Source: CAZMFZ01 sp964565665
Lineage (GTDB): Bacteria; Bacteroidota; Bacteroidia; Cytophagales; UBA9547
Assembly: GCA_964565665.1 (NCBI GenBank)
Contig: CAZMFZ010000005.1
Span: 1-54,253, forward strand
Direction of reading: 5' to 3'
DNA length: 54,253 nucleotides
A model generated the notes under the pieces. That model had not been told where the DNA came from. It did no database searches and saw nothing but the letters and a program-made list of their open reading frames with translations. A program made the position numbers and the translations under genes. Within the stretch, counting starts at the first letter, position 1, and the number at the start of each line of letters is the position of its first letter. Below, piece by piece: positions 34,809 through 44,110 of this stretch.

Positions 34809-35076
34809 TGGATGCAAGCTAGGATTGTAGTAAAAACTACACAAAATTAATGGTAATGAGTGTAGTAACCAATAGGTGCTAAAAAAGGTTCTTTTTAGGG
34901 ATTGAAATGAATGATTTAGGCACCCAGTTCGGTATCTACAACCTTACTCAAGCCATACGACTTCCAAGTGGCTGACTTTGCGCGAACAGTGTTTAAACAA
35001 GGAAAAGAATAAATAGAATCATATTTTCGCAACCTATTAAACTCTAAATTGCAGTTTGAAAATATATGAATTTAAA

Positions 35077-36276
35077 ATGATAACTAAAATAACGATAAAC
35101 AATTTCAAAAAACTCATAGAATTTCCTTTCCACTATCTCAATCAGTCGTTGTTATTGGACCTAATAACTCTGGAAAGTCTACTATTTTTCAAGCTTTGTG
35201 CTTGTGGGAAATTGGCGTGACAAATTTCATTCAGGCACTTCAAAAAAAAGATTTAGGAAGAAGTGGTTCTGTTACAATTAACCGAAAGGATTTATTGAAT
35301 AGCCCAATCGCAGACGCAAGGTTTTTATGGAGAAATAGGAAAGTAACAGAGAAGAACGAGCAAGGACAAACCAAGCATGTTAAGTTGCATGTGGAGCTGC
35401 AAGGTGAAGCGTAGGGAAAAAATTGGATTTGTAAAGCTGAATTTAAATTTTCAAATGCAGATCATTTCAATGTAGGATTTTAAGCGACCCAAAAGTAATC
35501 ACCTAACTTTATAATTCGGGTGCAGGAATTCACTTTGGCTTTCTCAAACCAATGTCAGGTATTTCTACCAATGAGGATAAACTTACTTAAGGCTCAATTG
35601 AGCGAAAACTTGGGGAAGGAAAAACAGCCGAAGTTCTAAGAAATATTTGTTACGAAATTCTTTATCCTGACACACCGCATCCTAAAGGATATAACCCAGA
35701 AGAAAAATGGTTAAAACTCTGCAAAGGTGTTAAGTCAATGTTTGGTTCAGAATTATTGAAACCTGAATTTATAAAAGCAACAGGGTTAATTCAATTAGAA
35801 TACATAGATGACAAAATTCGTTATGATATTTCATCAGGTGGTGGGGATTTCAACAGACCTTGCTTTTACTTTCATATATGTATGCAAACCCCAATACAAT
35901 TTTGCTGCTTGACGAACCTGATGCTCATCTTGAAGTTATCCGCCAGCGAGAAGCATTTCAACTTATTAATAAACTTGCAAATGGTATGAATTCTCAAATT
36001 ATAATTGCTTCCCATTCAGAAGTAGTATAAGATGAAGCAGCCGAAGCATCAACGGTAATAGCTTTGATGAAAGATTTGAAAAACGACTGGTGGCATGCAG
36101 CAAAGTCATCAGACGAATGGCTTGATCGTATCTTTCCAGAGTTCTATAAAAAACTTAGCGTTTATAATGATTTTTTAAAAAGAGAATATTATCTATTAAT
36201 AATGCTTTTGAAAACCGGTGAAATTAATAAAGAAATTTCAGAGAAGCTTGATATAATTTGTGAAGTATTATGCTAA
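35077..36276 (+). pseudogene. Decayed AAA ATPase, OLD/RecF-like
   Basis: The start MITKITINNFKKL is typical of OLD-family and RecF/SMC-like ATPases. Pieces in different frames then give Walker A (GPNNSGKST, after a frameshift near 35,130), Walker B with the D-loop (LLLDEPDAHLE) and the H-loop (IIIASHSEVV). Stops interrupt at 35412 (TAG), near 35480 (TAA) and at 35588 (TAA, probably from CAA). At least three frame changes are needed. A C-terminal piece (DEWLDRIFPEFYKKL) is open from 36064. Such ATPases often pair with nuclease or other genes in phage defence, but no partner remains. It is no longer functional. Confidence 0.85.
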
Positions 36277-36436
36277 CTTTTAACAGATTCCTTGTATGAA
36301 TAGAGAGGTAATCACCAAAATAAAATTTCAAAATTGATCGGTTTATCGGTATTCAAAGTTTGTATAGCTTTCTTTCATAGGTTCGAACCAAGCTTTTGCC
36401 CAATTTTAGCGATATTTAAGCATCAATAATCTCACC

Positions 36437-37978
36437 TCAAATATCTGTGCCAATATTGAGGAAAAAGTGAAACTCATTTTCTAAATTGTAGGAAGTTTCA
36501 AATCGCAATACTGAATTGTAGAATGTAACTATGTGCAAGCCCGCACCAATGCTGCCTAAAAGTTTGTTGCTCAATCTGGAGTTGTCGGAAATTATTAAGG
36601 GATAATTTCTAAAAGGTTTGTTGTTAAATGCCGCTCCCCAATCGCTGAAAAATGTAAGATACAAATCGACAGGCATGGTTCGAAATTGCCTGATAGGAAT
36701 AATTTTGCCAAAGTCGAATACTTTTGAAAAGAAGCGATACCGAACCGAATTTCTGTTAAGCAAATAATGTTGCCCATCAATAGCATACAACTCGTAGCCA
36801 CGCACCAAATCTTGCAAATAGCCCAAGCCTTTGAAATATAAAAATGGCTGATAAACGGGAAATGATGCTTTTCCTTTCAATCGAGTGGCAAAATAAGTTC
36901 GCTTGCCCAACTGTATATATTTGGCATAGGTTGCCGATAGCGTAGACAATTGAATAGATTCATAATTGGTAAAGCCCTGCTGGCCAATGGTATAGCTAAA
37001 ATATTCACCCTTATGGGCATATTGCCTCACATCTCTTTTATCGATGGTGTAAGTGTATCGGGCCTCAATGAAAGTTTGCTTGGTGTTACCATTCAGGAAA
37101 TAATCGGGGTTGAGCAAAGCCACCGTATCGGCTATATGATTGTTGTTGTAGCTAATTTCTAATGAATGCGAGGTAAATATTAGTTTTCGGTAATTGATTG
37201 CTATTCCCGATCTGAAAAAAGTACGTAAAAGTTCTTCTTTGGGCGATTTGAAATATTCGAGCTTATGGTCTTCTGTGGCATAAGCTATTGATTTATTGTC
37301 GGAATAAGCGAAAAATGGGCGAATGCCCCACTGCTGTTTTTTGTCAAGGTAAGGAATGTCGTACGATATTTCAAAATTGTTGGTAAACCCAGTTTGGAAG
37401 GTGAGCCGTAGTGATTCACGCCTGCCTCTCACATTGTATTGAAAAAGTCTGAGACCGATATTTACCCTGTTCAATGCTGCACCTCGCTGGAAAACCCATT
37501 CGTTGAGGTTTCTATCGGCAGGTTCAAGTATTAATTGTGGTATGGTATACCATTGCTCTTTGAGTGCAATTTTTAAATTTTTATATTTGGGATCGTCAGT
37601 TTCTTCAAGGCTTACATCCACAGTTACAAACAAATTGGTATTAAATACTTTATTGCGTTCCCATCTGAGTAGAGCCTCAATATTGGCCACTTCTATCGAA
37701 TCTCCCTCTTTAAAGTTAAGCTCACGTTTTATGATTTGAGTTTTTGTTCGTCTGTTACCCTCAATTCGTATGTCTTTAATTATCAAGTACTTGTAGGGTA
37801 TATTTGGTAATGAAGAATCGGCTACGATGCCAATATCATTTGTGTGTGTACTTGCAAATATTAAAAAACAGGGGCTGTATAGTAATACAACAATTGCAAA
37901 AAAAATAATGAGGTGCTTGTACAACAAATGCAAAATAAAATTAGAATGCTTAGCTACTGATTTTTGATAAACATACAC
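36437..37978 (-). CDS. Omp85/BamA-superfamily outer-membrane protein with one POTRA
   Basis: A 513-residue protein. After a signal segment (about 25-45) a single POTRA-like domain spans about 65-145 (IIKDIRIEGNRRTKTQIIKR), then a 16-stranded barrel to the end. The lid-loop motif VRGYELYAIDGQHYLLN near residue 405 is the Omp85 signature (VRGF/Y). With one POTRA it is shorter than BamA and like the TamA-lite or single-POTRA proteins. It may insert proteins or move lipids. The frame begins at GTG 37978 with no ATG near, so the start is uncertain. It is divergent from pstA across 286 bases with no other gene. Confidence 0.85.
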   Translation of the reverse strand: MYVYQKSVAKHSNFILHLLYKHLIIFFAIVVLLYSPCFLIFASTHTNDIGIVADSSLPNIPYKYLIIKDIRIEGNRRTKTQIIKRELNFKEGDSIEVANIEALLRWERNKVFNTNLFVTVDVSLEETDDPKYKNLKIALKEQWYTIPQLILEPADRNLNEWVFQRGAALNRVNIGLRLFQYNVRGRRESLRLTFQTGFTNNFEISYDIPYLDKKQQWGIRPFFAYSDNKSIAYATEDHKLEYFKSPKEELLRTFFRSGIAINYRKLIFTSHSLEISYNNNHIADTVALLNPDYFLNGNTKQTFIEARYTYTIDKRDVRQYAHKGEYFSYTIGQQGFTNYESIQLSTLSATYAKYIQLGKRTYFATRLKGKASFPVYQPFLYFKGLGYLQDLVRGYELYAIDGQHYLLNRNSVRYRFFSKVFDFGKIIPIRQFRTMPVDLYLTFFSDWGAAFNNKPFRNYPLIISDNSRLSNKLLGSIGAGLHIVTFYNSVLRFETSYNLENEFHFFLNIGTDI

Positions 37979-38264
37979 AAAAATCAGGCTGTAAATATTT
38001 TAGAACTATAATTGATAAACAAATATGAATGAAACGCTTAAATTCTGTAGATATTCTAAGTTGATGTTGCTAAAGAAAATAATAACTATCATTAATCAAT
38101 GTCTTTAACTGAAGCAGCTTTTTGTAATATTCATTTTTCATACATTTTAGGAAAAATCTCCTTTTTGTCCATTTGGTTTCGTTTGATATTTTGAATTTAC
38201 CTTCAATACATTTTTTAGCAAATCCTTGTTTACTTTTGCATTCTAAAAAAAAAATCAGAAAGTA

Positions 38265-39113
38265 GTGACAAAGCAGTTTGAAGAGAAATTTTTCATATTT
38301 CTAATGTACTTGAGTACCGCCATCAATGTGGTGCTACTTTGCTCGGTAGTGCTTGCCGTAATTTATCGAGGCTTTACTTCGCTAAGTTGGGAAATGATTT
38401 CATCTGTGCCTAAAGGTGGCTATTACCTGGGCAAGGAAGGTGGCGTGTTAAATGCTATCATTGGCTCATTGTATTTATCTGCTGGAGCTACTATTATATC
38501 CATGCTTATGGCGTTGCCTTTGGTTCTCTACTTAAATTTATACTTAAAACACGATTCAAAATTTGCAGCCAGCGTTCGCCTATCTCTTGATTTACTCTGG
38601 GGCGTACCCTCTATCGTATATGGAGCTTTTGGATTCACCCTTATGATGCTCATTGGCCTCAAAACTTCCCTTTTGGCAGGAATGCTCACACTATCCATTA
38701 TGATACTGCCTATTATTGCCCGTGCTATGGATGAAATTATGCGTACCGTACCTGCCGGATTAGTTGAGGCCTCGTATGCCTTAGGTGCCACACGTTGGGA
38801 AACAGCTTTTAAAGTAGTGGTAAAACAGACTCTGCCTGCCATCACCACCGCCATGTTGCTTGGTTTTGGCAGGGCAATTGGCGATGCCGCTTCGGTTATA
38901 TTCACCTCAGGGTACACCGATCGCATTCCCACTTCTATTATGAAACCAGCAGCTTCTTTACCCCTTTCGATATTTTTTCAATTGGGTGCACCCATTCCTG
39001 AAGTGCAAAACAGGGCCTATGCTGCTGCCGTTATTCTCACCGTTATAATATTGATTATCAGCATAATTTCTCGATTACTTTACAGAAAATACGCCAAAAA
39101 CCAAATTATTTGA
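38265..39113 (+). CDS. pstA: Phosphate ABC transporter permease PstA
   Basis: A 282-residue inner-membrane permease with six helices. The ATPase-contact loop EASYALGATRWETAFKVVV is near residue 170, and GRAIGDAASVIFTSGYTDRI follows, both typical of PstA. It starts at GTG 38265. A -7-like box TACTTTTGC lies at 38231-38239. PstC and PstS, its usual partners, are not encoded next to it; the upstream neighbour is a divergent Omp85 gene. It overlaps the ATPase gene only if that gene starts early. Confidence 0.93.
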   Translation: MTKQFEEKFFIFLMYLSTAINVVLLCSVVLAVIYRGFTSLSWEMISSVPKGGYYLGKEGGVLNAIIGSLYLSAGATIISMLMALPLVLYLNLYLKHDSKFAASVRLSLDLLWGVPSIVYGAFGFTLMMLIGLKTSLLAGMLTLSIMILPIIARAMDEIMRTVPAGLVEASYALGATRWETAFKVVVKQTLPAITTAMLLGFGRAIGDAASVIFTSGYTDRIPTSIMKPAASLPLSIFFQLGAPIPEVQNRAYAAAVILTVIILIISIISRLLYRKYAKNQII

Positions 39114-39127
39114 CCCTGCCTTTTGCC

Positions 39128-39883
39128 ATGCCTGCACACATTAAAATAGAAGACCTAAATGTATATTATGGCGAACGCCATGCCTTGAAAAATATTAATC
39201 TGGAAATTCCTGATAATAAAGTGACCTGCATAATGGGGCCGTCTGGCTGTGGCAAAACCACCCTACTGAAGTGTTTCAATAGGTTGATTGATACCTATGA
39301 TAATGTGACTGTATCGGGTAAATTGTTAATAGATTCGGAAAATATTTTCGACAATAACATAGAAATTACCCATTTGAGAAGAAAAATGGGTTTGCTTTCT
39401 CAACGGCCATTTCCTTTGCCCATGTCAATATTCGACAATGTGGCTTACGGCCCTCGCATTCATGGGGAGAAAGACAAAGGTAAATTAAATGAAATAGTAC
39501 AATTTTACCTTACCCAAGCAAGTTTGTGGGACGAAGTAAAAGATAGATTACACTCGCCAGCTTCACGGTTGTCTATTGGGCAACAGCAAAGGCTTTGCTT
39601 AGCTCGTGGCTTGGCCGTAAAACCCGATATTATTTTGGGTGACGAACCCACATCGGCTCTCGACCCTATTTCAAGTAAAAATATTGAAGATAAATTTTTA
39701 TCGCTCAAAAAAGAGTATACCCTTGTAATTGTAACCCATAGTTTTCACCAAGCCATGCGGATAGCTGATTATGTAGTGTTTATGTATTTGGGTGAAATTG
39801 TGGAAAAGGGCGATGCCAAGCAAGTGCTTGAAAATCCTAAAGAGGAAAGAACAAAAGAATATGTATATGGGAAAATAAGCTAG
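39128..39883 (+). CDS. pstB: Phosphate ABC transporter ATPase PstB
   Basis: A 251-residue ATPase that powers phosphate uptake with PstA/PstC. Walker A is GPSGCGKTT, the Q-loop region reads LLSQRPFPLPMSIFDNVAYG, Walker B is IILGDEPTSALDP and the H-loop is IVTHSFHQA. The signature is LSIGQQQRLCLARG, with Ile in place of the second Gly of LSGGQ. I chose ATG 39128 over TTG 39110. No phoU follows; the next gene is a conserved hypothetical. Confidence 0.93.
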   Translation: MPAHIKIEDLNVYYGERHALKNINLEIPDNKVTCIMGPSGCGKTTLLKCFNRLIDTYDNVTVSGKLLIDSENIFDNNIEITHLRRKMGLLSQRPFPLPMSIFDNVAYGPRIHGEKDKGKLNEIVQFYLTQASLWDEVKDRLHSPASRLSIGQQQRLCLARGLAVKPDIILGDEPTSALDPISSKNIEDKFLSLKKEYTLVIVTHSFHQAMRIADYVVFMYLGEIVEKGDAKQVLENPKEERTKEYVYGKIS

Positions 39884-40018
39884 AAATTGTGTGGATATTG
39901 CCATATCAAAATAATGTTGCAAATCGGCCAAATAGGAAAATTTAAAAAACTTTACCTAAATTTAATAGTTGTAGGATATAAAACATAGCTGGAATACGCA
40001 CAGTTAAAAATCACACCA

Positions 40019-40519
40019 ATGAACCTTCCTTTCGAATCATTAAGCCCAGAATCTAGAATATGGATATACCAATCGGAAAGAGCTTTTTCGGCCGCTGAGC
40101 AAGAAAGTATGAGCATTACGATAGAGCAGTTTCTCAATACTTGGTCAAGCCATGGAAGCGAAATGATTTCGGGATTTGCCTTTAAACACCAAAGATTTAT
40201 TATTATTTCAATTGATGAATCACTTACTGATGCGAGCGGATGCTCTATCGATAAGTTGGTGCATTTTATGCAAAATCTGGGCAATAATTTTCAATTGAAT
40301 TTGATAGACCGCAGCATTGCTTATGTGGAAAATGAAGAAATTAAAATTTGCCAATTTTCCCAAATAAAAAATTTAGTAGGTGCAGGCACTATTAATCAAG
40401 ACACCCCTATTTTCAACACTTTCATCACAACCAAAGGCGAACTTGCCACCAAGTGGGTTGTAAAAGCCTCTGAAACTTGGACAGCCAAATATTTTAAACC
40501 AGAAGCTTCGTTTGCTTAA
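40019..40519 (+). CDS. Conserved hypothetical protein (Bacteroidota)
   Basis: A 166-residue soluble protein without signal peptide. Features include IWIYQSERAFSAAEQESM near the start, FLNTWSSHGSEM, DESLTDASGCSIDKLVHFMQ and TWVKASETW-like C-terminal strands. I recall a family of this kind in Bacteroidota often mislabelled as ABC transporter ATPase, but it has no nucleotide-binding motifs. The function is unknown. It lies 135 bases after pstB and converges with cysM, whose end is four bases away. Confidence 0.7.
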   Translation: MNLPFESLSPESRIWIYQSERAFSAAEQESMSITIEQFLNTWSSHGSEMISGFAFKHQRFIIISIDESLTDASGCSIDKLVHFMQNLGNNFQLNLIDRSIAYVENEEIKICQFSQIKNLVGAGTINQDTPIFNTFITTKGELATKWVVKASETWTAKYFKPEASFA

Positions 40520-40523
40520 TTGT

Positions 40524-41408
40524 TTATTTCCCAAATAAATCGGTACTCAAATATCTATCGCCTCTATCGCATATTATGCACACAATTATTCCACTCTCTA
40601 ATTCCTGAGCCAAACGAACGGCTGCTATAGCACTTCCACCACTACTCATTCCGGCAAATACAGCCTCTTCTCTTGCCAATCTATTGGTCATTATTCTTGC
40701 TTCAATTTCTGAAATATCCTCGATTCTGTCTACTCTCTGGGGTTCAAATATTTTGGGTAAATAGGCCGCAGGCCAACGTCTTATTCCAGGTATTTTAGCA
40801 CCTTCAGTAGGCTGGCAGCCAATGATTTGAATCGTAGGGTTTTGCTCTTTCAAAAATCTGGAAACACCCATAATAGTGCCTGTTGTACCCATAGTAGACA
40901 CAAAATGCGTGATTTTGCCTTCTGTATCTTTCCATATTTCAGGTCCGGTAGTTTTGTAATGCCCTAAAGCACAATCGGGATTGTCAAATTGATTTAGCAT
41001 TAAATATCCACCTTTGGCTACTTTATCTACGGTATAATCTCTAGCTTCTTCCATCGCACCTTTGGCAGATGTCAAAATTACTTTTGCACCAAAGGCCTCC
41101 ATTGTCAAAATTCGTTCACGAGTAGAATTTTCGGGCATTATCAATTCAATATCAAGATTATACAATCGGGCAATCATAGCCAATGCAATACCAGTGTTTC
41201 CACTTGTAGCCTCAATAAGCTTCGTGCCTTTTTGTATTTCTCCACGCTCCAAAGCCCCACGTATCAAACTCAAAGCAGCTCTGTCTTTCACACTTCCACC
41301 CGGATTTTGCCCTTCCAGTTTTCCAAAAATTTTTACTTTAGGATTCGGATTGATTTTATTCAATTCCACCAAAGGCGTATTGCCCACGAAGTCTAATAAA
41401 GTTGCCAT
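40524..41408 (-). CDS. cysM: Cysteine synthase B (O-acetylserine sulfhydrylase)
   Basis: A 294-residue PLP enzyme making cysteine from O-acetylserine and sulfide or thiosulfate. The PLP lysine is K41 in GQNPGGSVKDRAAL. The substrate loop is EATSGNTG, the phosphate-binding loop MGTTGTIMG, and GCQPTEGAKIPGIRRW is typical of CysM. With cysE 620 bases upstream on the same strand it forms a cysteine biosynthesis locus. A 16-bp palindrome lies 55-70 bases before its ATG. Confidence 0.93.
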   Translation of the reverse strand: MATLLDFVGNTPLVELNKINPNPKVKIFGKLEGQNPGGSVKDRAALSLIRGALERGEIQKGTKLIEATSGNTGIALAMIARLYNLDIELIMPENSTRERILTMEAFGAKVILTSAKGAMEEARDYTVDKVAKGGYLMLNQFDNPDCALGHYKTTGPEIWKDTEGKITHFVSTMGTTGTIMGVSRFLKEQNPTIQIIGCQPTEGAKIPGIRRWPAAYLPKIFEPQRVDRIEDISEIEARIMTNRLAREEAVFAGMSSGGSAIAAVRLAQELESGIIVCIICDRGDRYLSTDLFGK

Positions 41409-41462
41409 TCTTATAAGTTTAATAATTGGTTGTACATCTTACCATTTTACCATTACTTTTCC

Positions 41463-41478
41463 AAAGTTTTAAAACTTT
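41463..41478. promoter_or_regulatory. 16-bp palindrome before cysM, possible operator
   Basis: AAAGTTTTAAAACTTT is a perfect palindrome overlapping a minus-strand TTTG (41462-41465) that could be the cysM -33 box. Its low complexity makes chance possible. Confidence 0.3.
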
Positions 41479-41596
41479 AGAAAAGTTGATCAACATATAT
41501 TAGAGGTAAAAGCAAGAATTTCAAAGCTGACACGACCTTGCATCAGCCCTACACCTCACCATCCATTATCAGGCTTATAAAAAATGTCCAAATTAA

Positions 41597-41878
41597 TTAT
41601 TGTCCTTGAAGGTCGGGGTACTGATCTTCTTTTCCTTCTAAAGCATCTTCTTTTCTTTTGGCAACTTTTACTTGATCTTCTCTCAATTCTTTTCTGTCTT
41701 CTTTTAACTTTTGCTTAACAGAATCTACAGAAGCTTCATTCCCATCTTCTTTAGCTTCTTTTAATTCGGCTTTGTCTATACTTATTACGGCCTTATCCTG
41801 TTGTACTTCAGCATCCTTATTTATTCCACATGAGAACAAACATATAGAAAGGGCAATTGTGTTTACTATCGTTTTCAT
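41597..41878 (-). CDS. Small highly charged lipoprotein
   Basis: A 93-residue lipoprotein with lipobox LFSC (Cys17). The rest is almost all Lys, Glu, Asp and Gln with a heptad-like pattern (SVDSVKQKLKEDRKELREDQ), so it is predicted to be a long helix or coiled coil. I do not recognise a family. It lies between cysM and cysE on the same strand, with 148 and 188 bases around it, and is probably a single transcription unit in the envelope. Confidence 0.7.
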   Translation of the reverse strand: MKTIVNTIALSICLFSCGINKDAEVQQDKAVISIDKAELKEAKEDGNEASVDSVKQKLKEDRKELREDQVKVAKRKEDALEGKEDQYPDLQGQ

Positions 41879-42027
41879 TTTATATTTTTAAGTTATATAT
41901 TTTATCCTAAAAAATGATGCCAAAAATAATGTGAGGTGGAAAACGGCATTTATGTAAAAATTAAAAATCATTTCTAGCCTGTTATTTAAGTTACTTAAAC
42001 TCTACAAATGAGATGTTTCAAAAATTT

Positions 42028-42825
42028 CTAGCTGATTTTCACCTGCTCCTGGTGATAAATTTTCGTAAATGGAGGAATAGATTTGGTCAACCACACATTC
42101 CCACCCACAATACTGTCGTGCCCAATCACAGTATCTCCTCCTAAAATGGTAGCTCCAGAATAGATTACCACATTGTCTTCAATGGTCGGATGTCGCTTTT
42201 GCCGAGCCATGTCTTTACTGACACTCAAAGCACCCAATGTTATTCCTTGATATAGTTTTACATTTTTGCCCAAAACAGCCGTTTCGCCAATTACAGTTCC
42301 AGTTCCGTGATCTATGTAAAAATATTCGCCTATTTGTGCCGCAGGGTGAATGTCAATTCCTGTTTTGGAATGGGCAAATTCTGTGATCAGGCGTGGTAGA
42401 AGAGGCACATTTTGTTGACAAAGTATATGTGCCAATCTGTAAAATGCTATGGCATAGAAACCAGGATAAGCCCGCACCACTTCATATTCGCTCTTGGCAG
42501 CAGGGTCGCCATCCAAAATGGCCTGCACATCAGTAGTTAAAAGCCTATGTACTTCGGGCAATTTTTCAATAAATTTTTTTGAAATAGCATTTGCATCTTC
42601 TTTCAAATACGGTTGCATTGATGATAATATAAAGGCTAGTTCGGCTTGAAGTTTTGTAAAAGCAGCCTCCATTTCATCTACAGATTGGTAGTGTTTTTTT
42701 GTCTGCTCCGGAAAAAGAATAAGCAAAACTTTTGTAATAAGCCTCGAAACCGAACTTGTAGCTGGATATATTTCTGTAGAAATATGTTTTTTATACAGGG
42801 TATTTAAGAATTCTTGAGGAAGCAT
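42028..42825 (-). CDS. cysE: Serine O-acetyltransferase
   Basis: A 265-residue enzyme making O-acetylserine for cysteine synthesis. A helical N-terminal domain is followed by the left-handed hexapeptide-repeat helix: GIDIHPAAQIGEYFYIDHGT, GTVIGETAVLGKNVKLYQGI and NVVIYSGATILGGDTVIG. The catalytic His lies in IDHGTG. I chose ATG 42825. An upstream TTG at 42894 would read through the remains of a GH3 gene out of frame. The length fits the EpsC-like, N-terminally extended form. Confidence 0.92.
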   Translation of the reverse strand: MLPQEFLNTLYKKHISTEIYPATSSVSRLITKVLLILFPEQTKKHYQSVDEMEAAFTKLQAELAFILSSMQPYLKEDANAISKKFIEKLPEVHRLLTTDVQAILDGDPAAKSEYEVVRAYPGFYAIAFYRLAHILCQQNVPLLPRLITEFAHSKTGIDIHPAAQIGEYFYIDHGTGTVIGETAVLGKNVKLYQGITLGALSVSKDMARQKRHPTIEDNVVIYSGATILGGDTVIGHDSIVGGNVWLTKSIPPFTKIYHQEQVKIS

Positions 42826-42845
42826 GTTTAATAAAGCTATTAAGT

Positions 42846-43318
42846 TTATTTCAGCAAAAAAGATTTTTCGTTTACTTGAGCCGAATAGTGCCAATGAAAA
42901 CCATAAATTCTCCAGAATCTGCTTTGTATTTCAATTCGGAATTCCAATATTTTAAGTCGTCAACAGTTAATTTGAAAGTCACTACTTTAGATTCTCCAGG
43001 CTTCAGACTAATTTTTTGAAATCCTTTTAACTCTTTAACGGGGCGAGAAACATCAGCTGATTTATCCTGGATATACAATTGCACCGTTTCTTCTCCCAGT
43101 AATTTGCCAGTATTGTGTTCTTCCATGGCAGTTTTATTATTGATGCTGCCGGTAGCAAAATTTGCCGAAAGTTGATTTAATTGTCCAATTTTCTCATCTA
43201 AAGTCATCAGACGCAATACTGAATCTGCTTTTTGATCTATTCTCTTAATGGGAGTCGGTTGGCTAGAAGCAACAAAATATAAAAGTATTGAGAAAAATAT
43301 TAGGAAATATTTCTTCAT
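42846..43318 (-). pseudogene. GH3 beta-glucosidase remnant lacking its catalytic core
   Basis: The frame begins with a signal peptide (KKYFLIFFSILLYFVASSQ) and the normal GH3 N-terminus (ADSVLRLMTLDEKIGQLNQL). At about residue 70 it jumps straight to the C-terminal fibronectin-like domain (ETVQLYIQDK, RPVKELKGFQKISLKPGESK). The (alpha/beta)8 and sandwich catalytic domains, normally about 600 residues, are missing. The frame is kept across the junction but ends early at 42872. Adding one base near 42887 restores a typical GH3 end (SAQVNEKSFLL) up to 42846. This is a decayed gene. It may still be translated as a small exported protein of 148 residues. Confidence 0.85.
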
Positions 43319-43362
43319 GAATAAATGAGTTTTAAGTTTAACGAATGCCAAAATAAACACAA

Positions 43363-43394
43363 AAAGCCCAATTACCTAATGATAATTGGGCTTT
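43363..43394 (-). terminator. Intrinsic terminator after msrB
   Basis: A perfect 12-bp stem, AAAGCCCAATTA / TAATTGGGCTTT, with an eight-base loop, followed on the minus strand by TTTTTG. It lies 25 bases past the msrB stop codon and ends that transcript before the GH3 remnant. Confidence 0.85.
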
Positions 43395-43419
43395 GATAAT
43401 TCTGCATCGCAATGAAATA

Positions 43420-43929
43420 TTATTTTTTGTCTTCTACAAAATCAAGTGAAGCTGAGTTTATGCAATATCTCATGCCGGTTGGCTTTGGTCCATCGTCAAA
43501 TATATGCCCCAAATGCGAGCCACATTTTTTGCAAACTACCTCTGTACGCACCATTCCATAGCTTACATCCTTAATTTCTTTTACTTTAGATTTATCTAGT
43601 GCCTCATAAAAACTAGGCCAGCCTGAGCCTGAATCGTATTTAGTACCAGAGGCAAATAGTTGCTGATGGCACACTGCACAGGTATATACGCCATGCCCTT
43701 TGTGATTCCAATATTTGCCTGTAAATGCTCTTTCCGTGCCTTTTCCAACACACACATTGTACTGCTCGGGTGATAACTTATTTTTCAATTCGGGATCACC
43801 CAAATTTACCTCGAATTCATCTTTTGTACGGTTTGTTCCATTTTCCATTTTTTGAGTTTGTTTAGTGTTTTGCGAACAAGCCACAGTCGTTACCAACATC
43901 ATGGCCATAATATGCATTTTAAAATTCAT
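43420..43929 (-). CDS. msrB: Exported peptide methionine-(R)-sulfoxide reductase
   Basis: A 169-residue MsrB with a lipoprotein-type signal (VTTVACSQ). The zinc cysteines are in CAVCHQQL and VVCKKCGSHLGH. The central motif is KYDSGSGWPSFYEA, and the catalytic Cys is in GMRYCINSASL. It repairs oxidised methionine in envelope proteins. I chose ATG 43929. The longer open frame to 44046 adds a segment without features in front of the signal peptide. A terminator follows. Confidence 0.94.
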   Translation of the reverse strand: MNFKMHIMAMMLVTTVACSQNTKQTQKMENGTNRTKDEFEVNLGDPELKNKLSPEQYNVCVGKGTERAFTGKYWNHKGHGVYTCAVCHQQLFASGTKYDSGSGWPSFYEALDKSKVKEIKDVSYGMVRTEVVCKKCGSHLGHIFDDGPKPTGMRYCINSASLDFVEDKK

Positions 43930-44110
43930 GATTGCGTTAGTAATTGTGAAATTGAAATGATGTTTTGTTAAATTCAATATCGAATGTTGAACACTAAAAA
44001 GTTTGCTTTTGTCTCTCATCTGACAAAAAATATTTACGAAAACCAACCACCTTCAGATTTTATTGCGAATTTTCCTACCGTACAAGCAGCACGCTACTAT
44101 TTATCCACAG

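Noticed and set aside
34861..35040. Possible coding remnants upstream of the decayed ATPase
   Set aside because: Short frames such as one beginning MNDLGTQFG stop after about 23 codons and match nothing I recognise.
36380..36389. GGTTCGAACC, looking like the T-arm of a tRNA
   Set aside because: The flanks do not form the 5-bp T stem, and no acceptor or anticodon stem is present nearby.
42826..42894. Longer CysE start at TTG 42894
   Set aside because: This stretch is the out-of-frame end of the GH3 remnant and does not resemble a CysE N-terminus.
43930..44046. N-terminal extension of MsrB
   Set aside because: It would put 39 unremarkable residues in front of a complete lipoprotein signal peptide.
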